From Adiantum capillus-veneris (Eukaryota > Streptophyta > Polypodiopsida > Polypodiales > Pteridaceae), in NCBI GenBank assembly GCA_014529385.2, contig CM043963.1, positions 65,731,895-65,795,894 on the forward strand: DNA of 64,000 nucleotides, read 5' to 3'. The notes under the pieces were generated by a model. That model saw only the letters and a list, made by a program, of their open reading frames with translations, had not been told where the DNA came from and did not search any database. Made by a program: the position numbers and the translations under genes. Shown here one piece after another: positions 19,599-32,845 of the stretch (position 1 is its first letter; every line of letters begins with the position of its first letter).

Positions 19599-20956
19599 CT
19601 CTCTAGGGGGAGTGCAAATAATTAGGTTAGGGTTCCTTATGTTTTTTGTTGTGTTCAATAAGTGTTGGTACCTTTTCCCACTAATGTGCCTCCTGGAGGT
19701 ATTCCTTTTGTTTCCTAGTGTGTACAGGAGCGTGTTGCTATTGATAGGATTTGGACCTTCATGGAACCTTTCTCTCGTTCACACTTCAGATCAAGCGCGA
19801 CCATCAACACAAACAGGTGTTTTTTGTCCATTAGCATTGCCCCTATCTATTTTGCATCCATGTTTGTCTGCTTTAATTGTGATTGGTAGCCTAATATTCA
19901 CCGCATTTACTTAGTATCAAACATTTAATTCAATGTAATTTTTTGTCATAATCACTTGTCTAGGTTTAAAAATCAAGCAGTCCGACTAAGCTAGTTTGAC
20001 CAAGCTAGGTGTTAGAAATCTTCTCTTAATACCATGGGGAATGCCTTCCTAATAAGCAATGGTTACTTAGGTTCTTAATCCGATTTAGGCAGCATTGTGT
20101 GAAATGTACTAGGGATTTCTAGTGGGCTTGACCCTATTGACCTTTAGCTTAAGTATTATAAAGGGAGTTTACTAGTGTGATGAGCCTGGGGAGGTGTATC
20201 AATGGTATATGACCCCCCAAAGTTACAAAATTAAAATGTTAAAAATGAACAACCAAAAAATCAAAGTGCCACATTGTAAAATCTTAAGCTCGAAGAGAAA
20301 TCTCAGCTTGATTGGGTACTTCACTCACATGTATCGCCTATGGTACTAGAGCCCTAGAGGTTCCCAGTATGGGCGCTTTTCCTTGAAAAGCAAAAAACCC
20401 AAGGCATACAAAATAAGCACACACATCAAAATTGAATCACTGTGAAAAGACTTTGGGGGGTCAAAGCAAAGGTAATCAGTCAGGCGATGATTTCATGAGA
20501 AATTCCTTTTATTGTAGCTTAACTACAAGGTCCTCTAGGTATAGCCTCTAGTCAGCCCTCAAACATGAAATACTTGGCTCTCGCGATTAAACAACTTAAT
20601 TAACCAAAGAAAATTAAGAAGCTTACCCATGGTATTAATAGTCGATCTCTAGTGCCTTTCGACCGTTAAGTTAGCGACCCCAAACTTGTTTAATTTTTTA
20701 CCTTTACATCTGTTTATGCATTTGATTACATTGCAATTTAATGCTTATTGTTGACAAATTGTTTAAAATTCTGTTACCAATCAATTGTCTGCCTAAAATT
20801 GCATATGCTTTTTAATCGCTTATGAGAATGCAATTACTGTGCAATGTTGTTTGATTTTGTAGTGACTGAAGAAGGCTAAGGAAATTCATCTCAAATGCTC
20901 TTCCACCTCGACCAACGAGCTTCAACTCAATAGCTTCCGAGGACTGAATCTACATC
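19599..20956 (+). other. 3' non-coding part of Ty3-2
   Basis: About 1.36 kb without a convincing gene. A 100-codon frame at 19612-19914 encodes a very hydrophobic peptide with two possible membrane spans, but the DNA is T-rich, so this may be chance. Confidence 0.5.
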
Positions 20957-20970
20957 AGGAAGGGGGGCAG
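20957..20970 (+). promoter_or_regulatory. Polypurine tract of Ty3-2
   Basis: AGGAAGGGGGGCAG lies directly against the first base of the 3' LTR (GTTAACCC), as expected for plus-strand priming. Confidence 0.75.
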
Positions 20971-21552
20971 GTTAACCCTCACGGCTCACGGACACCCTAT
21001 CACCTACGAGACGGATGTTGTACCCTACGGTGGACATTGTATTATTTATTTGGTAGAGTCAGGTACCGGGCTTGTTGGTCCAATAGGAAAAGGGTAAGAG
21101 TGATCGCCGATGAGAGGCGCACTCTAACTGGGACATTCAAGGGATTAGTTGGCTAAGCATGGGCGCCCAAGTGTGAATGGGGTGAGCTCATATAAAAGCC
21201 AACTAAACCTAAAATTCACTCATTCTCTCATTTGTGCAATGCAAGAAGAGTGCTCTTGCTCCATCTCCTTGTGTACTAGTGTGTGTGTGTGTACTTGAGA
21301 GAGAGAGTGTGTGTGTGTGATCGAGCATCGCGGCGGCACGACGGCGGTGAAGTGGTTGAGCGCGACGTAGCGGCGTCTCCTTCTTCTTCGCGAAAAGGAA
21401 TCCTCCAGGGTAGGAGCATAGAGCGGTGAGTGACACACCATTGCCCTCTTTTGAGCTTACTAGTTAAGCTAGTTGTGTGCTTGGAGCCATCTGTGGCTCG
21501 CACACAGTGTTAGGCAAGTCCCTTGCTTCGACAGTGCGGCAAGGAGCGCACA
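20971..21552 (+). repeat. 3' LTR of Ty3-2
   Basis: A direct repeat of 7759-8364. By eye about 17 differences are spread over about 560 aligned bases, excluding the GT run. The TATA box is at 21191-21197. The LTR is followed at once by coding sequence of a different Ty3 element. Confidence 0.88.
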
Positions 21553-23450
21553 TTTTTGGGGCTAAGAGAAATTCTAAGCCCACGGAAAACAAGGGTTCCA
21601 ATGAGCCTAAGGGGAAGGACAATGTCCAAAAGTATCCTAAGGGCAATTCCAACAAAGCTAACGACAAGGGAGTTTACAAAAGCAAAAACAAACTCCCTCC
21701 TGAAGAGCTTGAGCGTTATCACAAGGATAACCACTGTTTCAAGTGCGGCAAGCAAGGGCATGCGTACCGCACTTGTCCCCAAAAGAACACCCGCCATGAG
21801 CCTCCTAGAGCTACCTTGGTCTGCTTTTATTCTCTTTGACCCTGGTTCTACTCACAATTTCATATCCACAGAGTTGGCCACCAAGCTAGGCATACAAGCC
21901 TATGAGATGGGAGATGTCCTACCCGCAAATGGTGCTTTCAAGGGGCAAGAAGCTTCAGTCACTCCCTTAATGGACATTGAGACTTCATGTCCAAAGATAT
22001 GTGGACAAAGAGGACTTATTTATCTCTCCTCTCAAGCACGAGGATGTAATCCTAGGGGCACCATGGTTTGATTGCATGGCTGCCAATGTTAAATTCCCTG
22101 AAAGGAAAATATACTTTAAGTACAGAGAAAACGATATGTGCATAGATGCTAAGGAAATGGGTAACACCATACCCATTGTACATATGCAAGCTTTCAATAA
22201 GTCAATAAAGGGCTCTATTTCTGTGTACATGATTTTTTTTAAAGATTCTCAAAATGAACCTAATGCTTTAGCAAAAGAAAATATAAACAACCACAAGGAA
22301 TTAGAGTTATCCAATTTTCTCATGGGGTTTCAAGATGTCTTTATTGACGACATCCCTTGTGAACTACGTCCTAAACGAGGAAATGATGACCATGCAATTG
22401 AAATTCTTCCAGGAAGTTCACCACCTAATAAACCTCCTTATAGAGTTTCTCAAGCTCAACAAGAGGAGATTATGCGGCGAGTGTATGAGTTAGTTGAAAA
22501 GGGCATGGTTAGGCCCAGCTCATCTCCATTTTGCTCACATATGTTATTAGTGCAAAAGAAAGACGGCACATATTGTATGTGTGTTGACTATAGAGCACTA
22601 AATAGGATCACTATCAAGATTAGGTTTCCCGTTCCATGGGTAGAAGACCTATTTGATAAGCTACAAGGGTCCACCTACTTTAGTAGGATTGACTAAAAAG
22701 TGGCTATCATCAAATAAGGATAGTTGATCAAGACATTGTAAAGATCTCATTTCACACTATGTTTGGTCTTTTAAAATACATTTTCATGCCTTTTGGCTTT
22801 ACGAATTCACCAGCCACATTCAACTGCTTTATGGAGAAGCTATTCAGGCCTCATCGAACCTTTACTGGAGTGTTCTTTGATGATATTATCATCTACTCTA
22901 ATTCACTAGATGAACACAAGGAACACCTCTAGGTAATATTTCAAGTTCTAAGAGAGAATAAACTTTATGTTAATCGAAAGAAAAGTGAATTTTTCTTGCA
23001 AGAGATTCAGTATTTAGGTCACATTATCTCTCAAAATGGCATCCAAATGGATCCATCAAAGTTAGAGGTAATAAAAGGATGGCCTAAACCAAGGAATTAT
23101 CATGAACTAAGAAGATTTATAGGTATGTGTGCATACTATAGATGCTTCATAGAAAAGTTCTTACAAATTGCGAGACCGTTACATGACCGAACAAAGAAAA
23201 ACGTTAGGTATACATGGTCTGCCAAGGAGAACAATGCTTTCGAAAAGCTTATCTCTCAACCTGTGCTTACACTACCGGATCTCTCAAAGCCATTTGAGGT
23301 CCAATGTGACGCTTGTGGTGATTGCTTTGAAGCAGTTTTGCTCCAAGAAGGGCACGCCATAGACTATGAAAGTTGAAGGCTCGACCTTGTTGAGAAATCT
23401 CTAGGCATATATGAAAAGGAACTTCTCGCATTTCTACATGCCTCATGTTT
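21553..23450 (+). mobile_element. Ty3-3: partial Ty3/gypsy element (Gag end, protease, RT, start of RNase H)
   Basis: Coding remains begin at the LTR end of Ty3-2. There is a Lys/Asn-rich Gag tail with one CCHC knuckle (CFKCGKQGHAYRTC), a retropepsin-like segment (STHNFISTELATKLGI, later VILGAPWFDCMAANVKF), RT (MLLVQKKDGTYCMCVDYRAL; later YLGHIISQNGIQMDPSKL) and the first part of RNase H (SLGIYEKELLAFLHA). The RT type differs from Ty3-1 and Ty3-2 and is closer to chromodomain-type plant Ty3 elements. No LTR was found for it, so it is incomplete at both ends, with several breaks. It is treated as a fossil. Confidence 0.8.
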
Positions 23451-24511
23451 CTATGTAGTACTACTAATAGTGTGACCTAATATAAAATTGTGAACCCTAT
23501 AGGCCACTGTGAAGTGAGAGGTGTAGCATCATGCCTACTGCACTCCACGAGTCAAACACTAAGTTCTAACCCGTCTCTGTGGTGAGAGATAAACTATCAC
23601 ACCACGCCATTGAGCATCTAGGTTTGTCCGAAGCCTAACCTGAGTAGGCCATATGGCTGCACACCACGAGACGAGGCACTAAATTCTAGACACTTGTGGA
23701 GTGAGCCATATGTTTGCACACCATGAAGTGGCCTCAAGGCAACTCTATGGTGAGAGAGAAACTACTACACCACACGAGTTTGGCACAGCACACAAAAATA
23801 GGTTACTATTCATCAAACTTGTTTGAGAGATTATACCTAAGTGGTGCTCTTGCTACTGGTGGTGGTTGGGTAGCTCGTAGATTTGTTGGTGGTTGGTACG
23901 TTATTGATTGAATGCGGTGGCACTATTTTATAACTACAAATTTTTTGATCGAAAAGATTTTATATAGGTATTTGCGTATTATTCATGATTACATTGAATA
24001 ATGCCATTTATACGTATCACTTTTGTGATACGGACGTACAAATGTAACCTAGGTGGGACCACCTAAAGCACTCGTCTCGTGCTCATCTAGGTCATCCCAC
24101 TCTCAAGTTCGAATGAGATGCACTACCTCATTCGCTCTACAAATACTACACACATGCAACTTACCTCATCAAATGCTCTTTCATCGTTCTCTCTCTAAAT
24201 CTCGAACCTTATGGCAAAGAGGGATCTTGTGAGATCATACTCGTGATTGAGTGACCTGTCAATCTAAGCTCTCAAGCTCTTTATGAAGCTCCCATAGAAT
24301 CTCCTCTGGTTCATCTCTGATTCAACACTCTATCTCCTTTGCAATAGGGTCAAGAACCATCTTTGCTTGAGTCGCATCTGCCTACTCAAAAGTATATAGA
24401 CTTTAAAATTAAGAGTCTCTTAACCAAGTAGCAATGATATTTTAAGACTTAGCTACTTGCGTGACCCCATAGCCCGCGAAATACTCATCAGCTTCATGCT
24501 CGCTTGACAAT
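23451..24511. other. Unassigned spacer with diverged direct repeats
   Basis: No gene is recognised. Phrases such as GTGAGAGATAAACTATCACACCAC (split over 23582-23605) recur in altered form near 23751-23774, and CACGAG...CACTAA...TTCTA recurs near 23545 and 23665, so part of it is an old tandem duplication. Confidence 0.4.
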
Positions 24512-24516
24512 AGACC

Positions 24517-24744
24517 TATTGGAATTAGGGTTGCAGGAAAACACACACAGCTTGGAGAAGACGAAGGAAGCTCAAGCAACACAACGGAGAGTGTTTTTCT
24601 TGGTATGCAATGGAAAGATAAATAGCCCTAGAATGATGGGTGTATATACAATGCACGGGGGAAAAAACCTCCTAGTGAGGGAAAAAATACCCCGACAGTC
24701 CTAAGTGTGTTCACACACATCACTACCACATGTATATGGTAACA
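24517..24744 (-). repeat. 3' LTR of copia A1
   Basis: A 228-base LTR running from TATTGGAATTAGG to GGTAACA on the plus strand. It is followed by AAATCCCCCCTAG, whose complement is the polypurine tract on the element's own strand. Confidence 0.85.
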
Positions 24745-24752
24745 AATCCCCC

Positions 24753-27630
24753 CTAGAGTGATGCGGTGAATGAGAGCTGGCACATGAGTAAAGGAAAGTG
24801 CCATGCTCTGAGGACATGATCAGTCCACAAAGGGGAGTAAGCCCAAAGATTTGCAGAAAGCTTCAAACTTCTCACAAGACAATATCTTTGTGAAAAGATC
24901 TTCAATGTTGTCCTGTGTTGGCATATAAGCCAAGCTAATCTCTCCTGTTGAGAGCCTCTCCCTGACATAGTGGTAATGCACCTCAATGTGCTTTGTGTGA
25001 GCATGAAAAACTGGGTTCCTCGCAACTGCCAATGCGCTCTAACTGTCAGTGTAGATAGTGTTGGCAGTGTCTTGTCCAACACCCAAATCGGTCATAAGAC
25101 GTCTGAGCCATACACACTCAACCGTATCTGTGAAGATTGCCATGTACTCAGCCTCACAACTAGAAGTAACCACAATAGGGTGCTTCTTGCTCAACCATGA
25201 TATACATGAACGGCCAAGCATGAAACAAAAACCACTTGTGGACACTCGTGTGTCAAAACAACCAACCCAATCTGAGTCCGAAAAAGCATGTAAGTCTGGC
25301 GGCAATGATCCCTCTTTGGGATAAAACAAGCCAAGATATAAAGTGCCAAACGAGTAGCAGAAATTCCTCTTGACAGCCTACCAATGCTTAGACCCTGGGC
25401 AATGCATAAATCTGTTGACGTGTGAGATTGCAAACTAAATATCCGGCCTCGTGTTGCATACATAAATGAGGTAGCCAACAATAGTTTGGTAAAGAGTGAC
25501 ATCAACAGGATCACCAGCATCATGTAGACTCAACTTCAAACCTGTTTCCATGGGAGTGGCAATAGGTTTGCAATCCTCAAGTCCAAACTTACCTAGCAAT
25601 GTCTCTATGTAACTATTTTGACACAAGGCAATACCACCATCACACTACTTGAACTGCATACCCAAGTAATGATGCAACAGTCCCAAATCTTTCATCTTGA
25701 AAGTAGCATTCAAATCAGCCTTAAATTCAGCAATATGTCTCTCATTTGGTCCAGTGATTAGCAAATCATCTACATAAAGAACCACAATGAGAAGTATATC
25801 ACCCTCACGCTTTACATACAATGTGCTTTCTGTTGGACTGTTATGAAAGCCTCGTTTGACCAAATGAGTGTCAGCCTTCTCATACCAAGCACTAGGAGAT
25901 TGCTTCAACCCATACAAAGCCTTGTTACATTTGCACACTTTTTCCTCTTGTCCTTTTATGACAAAACCGCGAGGCTACGTTACATAAACTTCCTCAAATA
26001 TGTCACCATTCAAGAAAGCAGTAACAATGTCTGATTGATGTACATCCCAACCAAAATGAGCTGCCAATGCACATAGAAAACACACAATAGTCATATGACA
26101 AGTGGGAGCAAAAGTCTCTTCATAATCTATGTCTTTTTGCTGTGCATAACCCTTTGCAACAAGTCAAACCTTATAGCAATCAATCTCATTATCCGGCTTG
26201 CGTTTCAACTTGTAAACCCACTTTGTACCAATGGCCTTTTTGCCAAGAGGCAAGTCACATAAAGTCCATGTGTCATTTTCTATAAGTGCATCATATTGTG
26301 ATTGCATGGCAACCATCCAATTTTTTCAATTATGTGCTCTATCAAAAGACAAAGGTTCCTCAGCATCATGTAAGCTAGACACATCCAAAGCATAACAATC
26401 TGATGCATAAGATGCATGGCCAGAGCCTGAATGATTACAACTAGACAAAGGTGCATCCAATTTACTATCACGCAAAGTGTGCACCTGCCATTTTGGCATA
26501 CCTCTAGCCTGATCATTTTCAGCCCTTTCCTCATCAAGTACATCATGTACATCTGCATCAGTAATAGGCTGATCTATAACATTTTCAAAAATCCCCATAG
26601 GTTGTAATTTGAATTTACATTCAAACTTCCACCATTGAATTTACATTGAAACTTCCACCATAGGTTGTAATTCAAAATTCCTCATTTGAATTTACATTCA
26701 AACTTCCACCATTGAAAAGAGTCAATAAACTGTCAGAAATGTCCTGTGAGCTTACATTACTATCTCTAGTACATGACAACAAAGCCTGAACAGAATCTTC
26801 CACAAACACAACATCTCGTGAAACCAGAATACGCTTTGTTTGTGGATGATACAACCTGAACCTTTGCTTTCAGCACTATAACCAACAAAAATACATTTGA
26901 CAGTTTTATCATCCAATTTTTTGCGTTGTGTTTGTGGCACCAAAGCATATGCCAAACAACCAAAAACACGCATGTGCTCAATAGAAGGCTTTCTATCATG
27001 CCATGCTTCATATGGATTAATAGACTGCAAAGCTCTCCTAGGACACCTGTTTAGTACATAAGTGGCACACATGACAGTCTTGAGCCAAAACAAATGTGGT
27101 AAAGCTTGACTCTTGACCATACATTGTCCCATTTCCGTAAGAGACTTGTTTTTCCTCTCAGCAAAACCATTTTGCTGAGGCGTATACGGCATTGTACATT
27201 GGTGTTTTAGCCTACGACTAGCTAGAAATGCATTAAATTCATGAGACATTAGTACATTTTGAGACATTTTCAACCATAGCAAGAAATTGCTTGAAGCACA
27301 TAAACATTTTGGACTTATCTTTCAATGGATATTCCCATGCATGCCTGGAGTAGTCATCAATTAAAGTCACGAAGTACAAGTAATTTCCCAAGGCCGGAGT
27401 TTTCATAGGCCCACAAACATCACTATGCATAAGCTGCAATATGCATGTAGCACGAGCTGACCCATCCTTTGGAAACTCAGCACGGTGCATTTTACCCAAA
27501 ATACAGCCTTCACAAACATGTTTGATAGGTGCTTCAAGAGGCGGCAAAGAAGCAACCATATCAGATTTCTCCAAATGCAAAAAACTGGCAAAATTCAGTT
27601 GCAACCCAAAACCATGACTTCTACACACCA
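24753..27630 (-). pseudogene. Integrase, RT and RNase H part of copia A1
   Basis: On the minus strand, reading right to left: the integrase finger region (CEGCILGKMHRAEFP), the integrase core (HSDVCGPMKTPALGNYLYF, later PYTPQQNGFAERKNKSL), the integrase end (RVFGCLAYALVP, ILVSRDVVFVED), RT (CNKALYGLKQSPSAWYEK, VLYVDDLLITGPNE, DLGLLHHYLGMQF) and RNase H (AFSDSDWVGC, CEAEYMAIF, HYHYVRERL...DIEDLFTK). This is the classic copia order with integrase before RT. The frames are broken in several places. Confidence 0.85.
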
Positions 27631-27639
27631 TATAAATAT

Positions 27640-28838
27640 TTTGATTCTAACTATGGAAGGTATCCACATATGTTCTAATGGGAGAATCAAAGTTCTAGAG
27701 TAGGTAGCAATGGAGGGTAGGAACCAAGAAAAATAGTGAGGGAGTGCCAGTGATGAGGGCCACACAAGGGGCACCCAAAGGGTTCATGATAAAAACCAAG
27801 TTGTTATGCTTGTTCTTTTTTCCACGTAAAAACCTTTACCATTGGCACTCTCCATTTTTGTTGTCTATGTGGATTCCAAATGATGTGGAATAAAAAGCGA
27901 CAACATACACATCATTTGAGTGATGCATCTATCTATTGATTTTAGGTCCCTTCATGCACAACTCCCTCCTTTGCGCCCTCTTCTAGGAAAAAAAAAATCA
28001 CTAGCCGTGCATCACCACCCGTGATCATGAGGTAAAAATAGTAATGTATGTGTCTCTCTCCCTTGCTCTTGTGTTGTAGTCATGGGGTGAAGCCAAAGGA
28101 CTCAGCTCAACTCTACCTATGATGGGGTCCACTTACCATTCATCATCTATCCATAGCCTTGTCCACAATAGGGATGATGTCATGAAACCCCCTATCTCTT
28201 AAAGTTACACCTCTAATCAAAATCTCGTTTGATCTTGATAGATCAAGACAAAAAGGATTATTGACCATGCATAAGTTAACCAGGTAGGATAAAACTAAAG
28301 TCAAACTTCATCATCAACCTTCTTGTACTTACCACTAGATTTTTATATCCTCTAATTCCAATGATGCAAACTTTGATGCCTTTTGAATCATAGCCTAGCT
28401 ACCACACCACCTCAAAAAAAATAGCAATTCTAGATGATAATGAAAACGTCAAGGACAAGGAGAGTAAAGAGGAGGTGGCTCTTCAAGTAGAAAGCAAGAA
28501 AGAAGGGTGATTAGAAGGGCCTCACTCTTCAAGCATTGGGATGACTAATGGAAGTGCTGCCAAGGTGGTTGGGGATAGCATGGAGGCAAATATATGTGCC
28601 TTTCCCAACATCCCATTTATTCCAAAGAATGAAAACAACTTGCTTGCATACCACTTGAAGATGGAACATCAACCCACTTAATGTATGACTGGAGAGGAAA
28701 GAACGAGTAAAATTTCAACTTCAACATGAAAAAAGATAAGTGCAAGCTCCTCCTCTTTTTATTTATGATATAACACCAGTAGCCTCCTTTCATGCTCAAT
28801 GTTGTGTGTAAAGAGAGTTGTTGTTGTTGTTGTTGTTG

Positions 28839-28933
<95 letters not shown>

Positions 28934-29572
28934 GATGAAAGATTACCTCTTCTTTGTTCACTTTGAGAGCAAGGAGGCCTTGCTTTACAATTGCCTTAGA
29001 AGGGATTTGAAAGTGCATAAGCATGCTTGTCAACAAGGTCTACGCCATGACTTTCCAGAACTCAAGTACGTGTTTGTACATAACCATGAAATCATTGTGG
29101 CTCTTCTTGGATCTCTGCATATATTGAAATAAGTAATTTTTTTGGTATTTGTGTGCATACATATAAGGCTTGATTTGCACCAACAACATCCATTTAGCCA
29201 CATGTTGTCTTGATTTTTCTGCCTTCAAAAACATCCTTCATGTCTTTGCAACAAGATTTCAAAAGCATCAAACACATCATGTGGTCTTTATCTTTGCATA
29301 TACATAATGACTTGTCTAACTTACACAGTTTTGAATAATTTTCATGTTTTACAATTTCTTGCAAAAGCAAGGGGATACATTAAATGAATTCTATTGTGAG
29401 CTGAGATGTGTCATTAGCATGTTGGTTGGGGCAAAAAAACATCATTAGTAGTGTGAGTTGGATGAATTTTAATCTTGTCCTACTGCATATGATTTTTGTA
29501 ATAAAAAAGTGGAGTCATATGTTGAAGACTTGGGCACACCTCAAAAGAGCTCTATGTCAAATAACATGGAAA
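27640..29572. other. Unassigned DNA between the A1 and A2 copia parts
   Basis: No gene is recognised. It contains a compound microsatellite at 28818-28930. It forms part of the 12.8 kb that separates the two A1 halves. Confidence 0.4.
28818..28930 (+). repeat. Compound microsatellite (GTT)n(GT)n(GA)n
   Basis: About 8 GTT units, then about 24 GT units, then about 20 GA units in an uninterrupted row. Open frames across it in both directions are not genes. Confidence 0.95.
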
Positions 29573-29577
29573 AGAAA

Positions 29578-29804
29578 TGTTGGAATTAGGGTTGCAGAGA
29601 AACACACACAGCTTGGAGAAGACGAAGGAAGCTCAAGGCACACAATAGAGAGTGTGTTACTTAGTGTGCAATGGAAAGATAGATAGCCCTAGAGTGATGG
29701 GCGTATATACAATGCACGGGGGAAAAAACCTCCTAAAGAGGGAAAAAATGCCCCGGTGGTCCTAGTGTGTTCACACACATCACTACCACATGTATATGGT
29801 AACA
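29578..29804 (-). repeat. 3' LTR of copia A2
   Basis: The left-hand copy of the LTR pair. It is followed by AAATCCCCCCTGG, the complement of the polypurine tract, as expected at the 3' end of a minus-strand element. Confidence 0.92.
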
Positions 29805-29879
29805 AATCCCCCCTGGAGTGATGCGGTGAACGAGAGCTGGCACATGAGTAAAGGGAAGTGCCATGCCCTGAGGACAGGA

Positions 29880-32543
29880 TCATTCCACAAAGAGGAGTAA
29901 GCCCAAAGCTTTGCGGAAAGCTTCAAGCTTCTCACGAGACAATGCTTTTGTGAAAAGATCTGCAAGGTTTTCCTGTGTTGGCACATAAGCCAAGCTGATC
30001 TCTCCTGCTGAGAGCCTCTCCCTGACATAGTGGTAATGCACCTCAATGTGCTTTGTGCGAGCATGAAAAACTGGGTTCCTCGCAACTGCCACTGCGCTCT
30101 GGCTGTCAGTGTAGATAGTGTTGGCAATGTCCTGTCCAACACCCAAATCATCCATAAGGCGTCTGAGCCATACACACTCAACCGTAGCTGTGAAGACTGA
30201 CCTGTACTCAGCCTCACAACGCGAAGTGGCCACAGTAGGTTGCTTCTTGCTCAACCATGATATACATGAACTGCCAAGCATGAAACAAAAACCACTTGTG
30301 GACACTCACGTTTCAAAACAACCAGCCCAATCTGAGTCCGAAAAAGCATGTAAGTCTGGCGGCAATGATCCCCCCTTGGGATAAAACAAGCCAAGATGTA
30401 AAGTGCCACTAAGGTAGCAGAAAATCCTCTTGACAGCCTGCCAATGCTTAGACCCTGGGCTATGCATAAATCTGCTGACTTGTGAGACTGCAAACTGAAT
30501 ATCTGGCCTCGTGTTGCATACATAAATGAGGCATCCAACAACAATTTGGTAAAGAGTGACATTAGAAGGATCACCAGCATCATGTAGACTCAACTTCAAA
30601 CCTGTTTCCATGGGAGTGGCAATAGGTTTGCAATCCTCAAGTCTAAACTTACATAGCAATGTCTCTATGTAACTTTTCTGACACAAGGCAATACCACCAT
30701 CACACTGCTTAAACTGTATACCCAAATAATGATGCAAGAGCCCCAAATCTTTCATCTTGAAAGTAGCATTCAAATCAGCCTTAAATTCAGCAATATGTCT
30801 CTCATTTGGTCCAGTGATCAGCAAATCATCAACATAAAGAACCACAATGAGAAGTACATCACCCTCACACTTTACATACAATGTTCTTTCTGTTTGACTG
30901 TTACGAAAGCCTTGTTTGACGAAATGAGTGTCAGCTTTCTCATACCAAGCACGATGAGATTGCTTCAACCCATACAAAGCCTTGTTACATTTGCACACTT
31001 TGTCCTCTTGTCCTTTTATGACAAAACCGCAGTACAAAGTGAGCTTATACAGCCCACAACACAAAAGGCCAGATGCAACAATTTCATCACCAAAACTGAG
31101 ATCATGAACTGTGCATCTGTCATCCACAAATTTGACTACAAGTCTAAGTCTAGCAAGTGCGGATACAGACAAGGGATTCTTCTTGATCCCAGGTACATAA
31201 AGTGCATCAACAAGTGTGAAGGAACTGCCATTAGCAGCAGTGAGCACAATCTTTCCAACTCCTTGAACTGGATAAGAGGCGTTGTTGGCACAAGTGACTG
31301 AATTCCCATGAGGAACTGACTTGAGAGAGGTAAACAATTCACGATGTGAGGTAATGTGCTTTGTAGCACCACTATCAAAATACCACACATGTGAATCTCC
31401 AGCAACTGACAAGCATGCATCATGGACAGCAGGATTGTAAGTGCACTCTGCGCTGAAAGCCCATTCTACATCAACATCATCATTACAGTCTCCTTTCACA
31501 GAAGACTCAACAATGGCTGCATTTGTAGTGGAACCAGCATTTGCAGTGGAACCACCCTCTTTCTTCTTAGCCTCTTTGGCCTTCAACTTAGGACACGACT
31601 TGATCAAGTGATCATTGGCTTTACAATAATGGCAACGCATCTTCTTTTTGCCCTTATCACCAGAATTTCCAGACGAAGTATTGCCAACAGAAGCATTAGG
31701 AATAGAATTTTTGCCACTCGCAACAAAACCATAAGAAGTGGCTGCATTACTGTTACCACCCTTTCTTTGAGAAGCAATAAAAGCTTGTTCAACTGCAAGC
31801 TGCCTAGTCCTGTTTTTTCTGGAAAGTGATTCTTGCAACAGCAATGTGCATAATGCATCAAACTTGACAACTTCAGGATTTCCTTGGGTCATAAGTCTCC
31901 AAGTACTAGCAAAAGTCTGGTAAGAATCTGGTAAGGCATCAAGAACAGTCTGCACAAGGGAACTGTCTGAAATGACTTCACCTGTAGAAATAAGTTGCTC
32001 ATTGATATCCTTGACACTAGCAAGGAAAGTGTCCATGTCATCTTCCTCATGCATAATCTTCGACTCCAGCTCTTTACGCAGCAAAGCAATTTTAGCCTCA
32101 TTGCGGCTTGCATAAAGACCTGCTAGAATATCCCAAGCCTGTTTTGCAGATTTTGCTGAACGGATGTGAGGAACAATGGTGTGCTTCACAGACAACACAA
32201 TCAATGCATGAGCTTGCGCATCCTTAACATCCCAACGAGCTTGTTCTGTCGTAGGCAAAACAACTCTAACATTTGCAATCCTTGCAGTAACACCTGCAAC
32301 ATCCTCAACATCGCCTACATCCTCAGAACCAGGACGTACATCAATGCCCTGCACAATGTTCCAGACACCCTTTGACACAATAACATGTTGCATCATATAA
32401 GACCACATAGGATAGTTGTCCCCATCCAACCTGTCCTCAGCAGCAAACATCTTGAACACATCTGTGTTGTTGTTGTCAGCCATGGTAAATGTTGCACCTG
32501 ATGTGAAAATTGCCCGAAAATAGGAGAAACGGAGCGGGAACAA
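29880..32543 (-). CDS. Gag-protease-RT-RNase H coding region of copia A2 (no integrase part)
   Basis: Most of the region is a single open frame of 745 codons on the minus strand (32543-30306). In order: Gag with the UBN2-type capsid region (EDRLDGDNYPMWSYMMQHV, later KIMHEEDDMDTFLASVKDI), one CCHC knuckle (CHYCKANDHLIKSC), retropepsin (VWYFDSGATKHITSH), then the RT part (NKALYGLKQSHRAWYEK, VLYVDDLLITGP) and RNase H start (AFSDSDWAGC). The rest of RNase H lies downstream to about 29880. It would depend on integrase from a relative to move. Confidence 0.85.
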
Positions 32544-32831
32544 CCTGTGCTATATGGCAAAAACCGTAGAAGACTATAATGCACCTATTATGCAGAGAAC
32601 GGCACTGAAAAAAATTCTGCACAAAATGACGAAATAGCCTGTGCAGAACTGCCTGTAGTGGAAACGGAGGCCAAAATGAGCCCAAATCAAAATTCTGAGC
32701 AGACCAAGCTCTTTGAGCTTGTCCAAAATATTCGTCGACTTGCGAACGCTCGCCAAAGCTCACTGAAATCGGAGAAAGTGAGCAGGCGTGTGCTGGAGCA
32801 GCTGGCGACTAAGCCCGGGGGGACATGACCT

Positions 32832-32845
32832 GCTCTGATACCAAT
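32832..32845 (-). promoter_or_regulatory. Primer binding site of copia A2
   Basis: On the minus strand TGGTATCAGAGC follows the 5' LTR after a couple of bases. This is the complement of the 3' end of initiator tRNA-Met used by most plant copia elements. Confidence 0.9.

Larger units (their letters stand above)
7759..21552 (+). mobile_element. Ty3-2: 13.8 kb Ty3/gypsy LTR retrotransposon with long Gag and extra 3' coding block
   Basis: LTRs of about 0.6 kb (7759-8364 and 20971-21552) enclose 12.6 kb. Directly after the 5' LTR is a primer site like the 3' end of plant tRNA-Asp, and directly before the 3' LTR is a strong purine tract. The coding order is Gag with CCHC knuckles, a second zinc-knuckle and protease part, RT-RNase H, integrase, a second retropepsin-like part, a WxP[KR]-repeat part and an acidic ORF. 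Only one RNase H was seen. The primer type, size and 3' extra coding suggest the Athila/Tat (non-chromodomain) side of plant Ty3 elements. It is broken in a handful of places. The LTRs differ by about 3% by eye outside the GT run, so it is much younger than Ty3-1. No matching target duplication was found. Confidence 0.88.

Noticed and set aside
19612-19914. Hydrophobic 100-codon frame that could be an envelope-like membrane part
   Set aside because: T-rich DNA gives Leu/Phe-rich peptides by chance, and no conserved feature supports an envelope.
30729-31301. 190-codon plus-strand frame
   Set aside because: It is antisense to the copia A2 coding region and has no features of its own.
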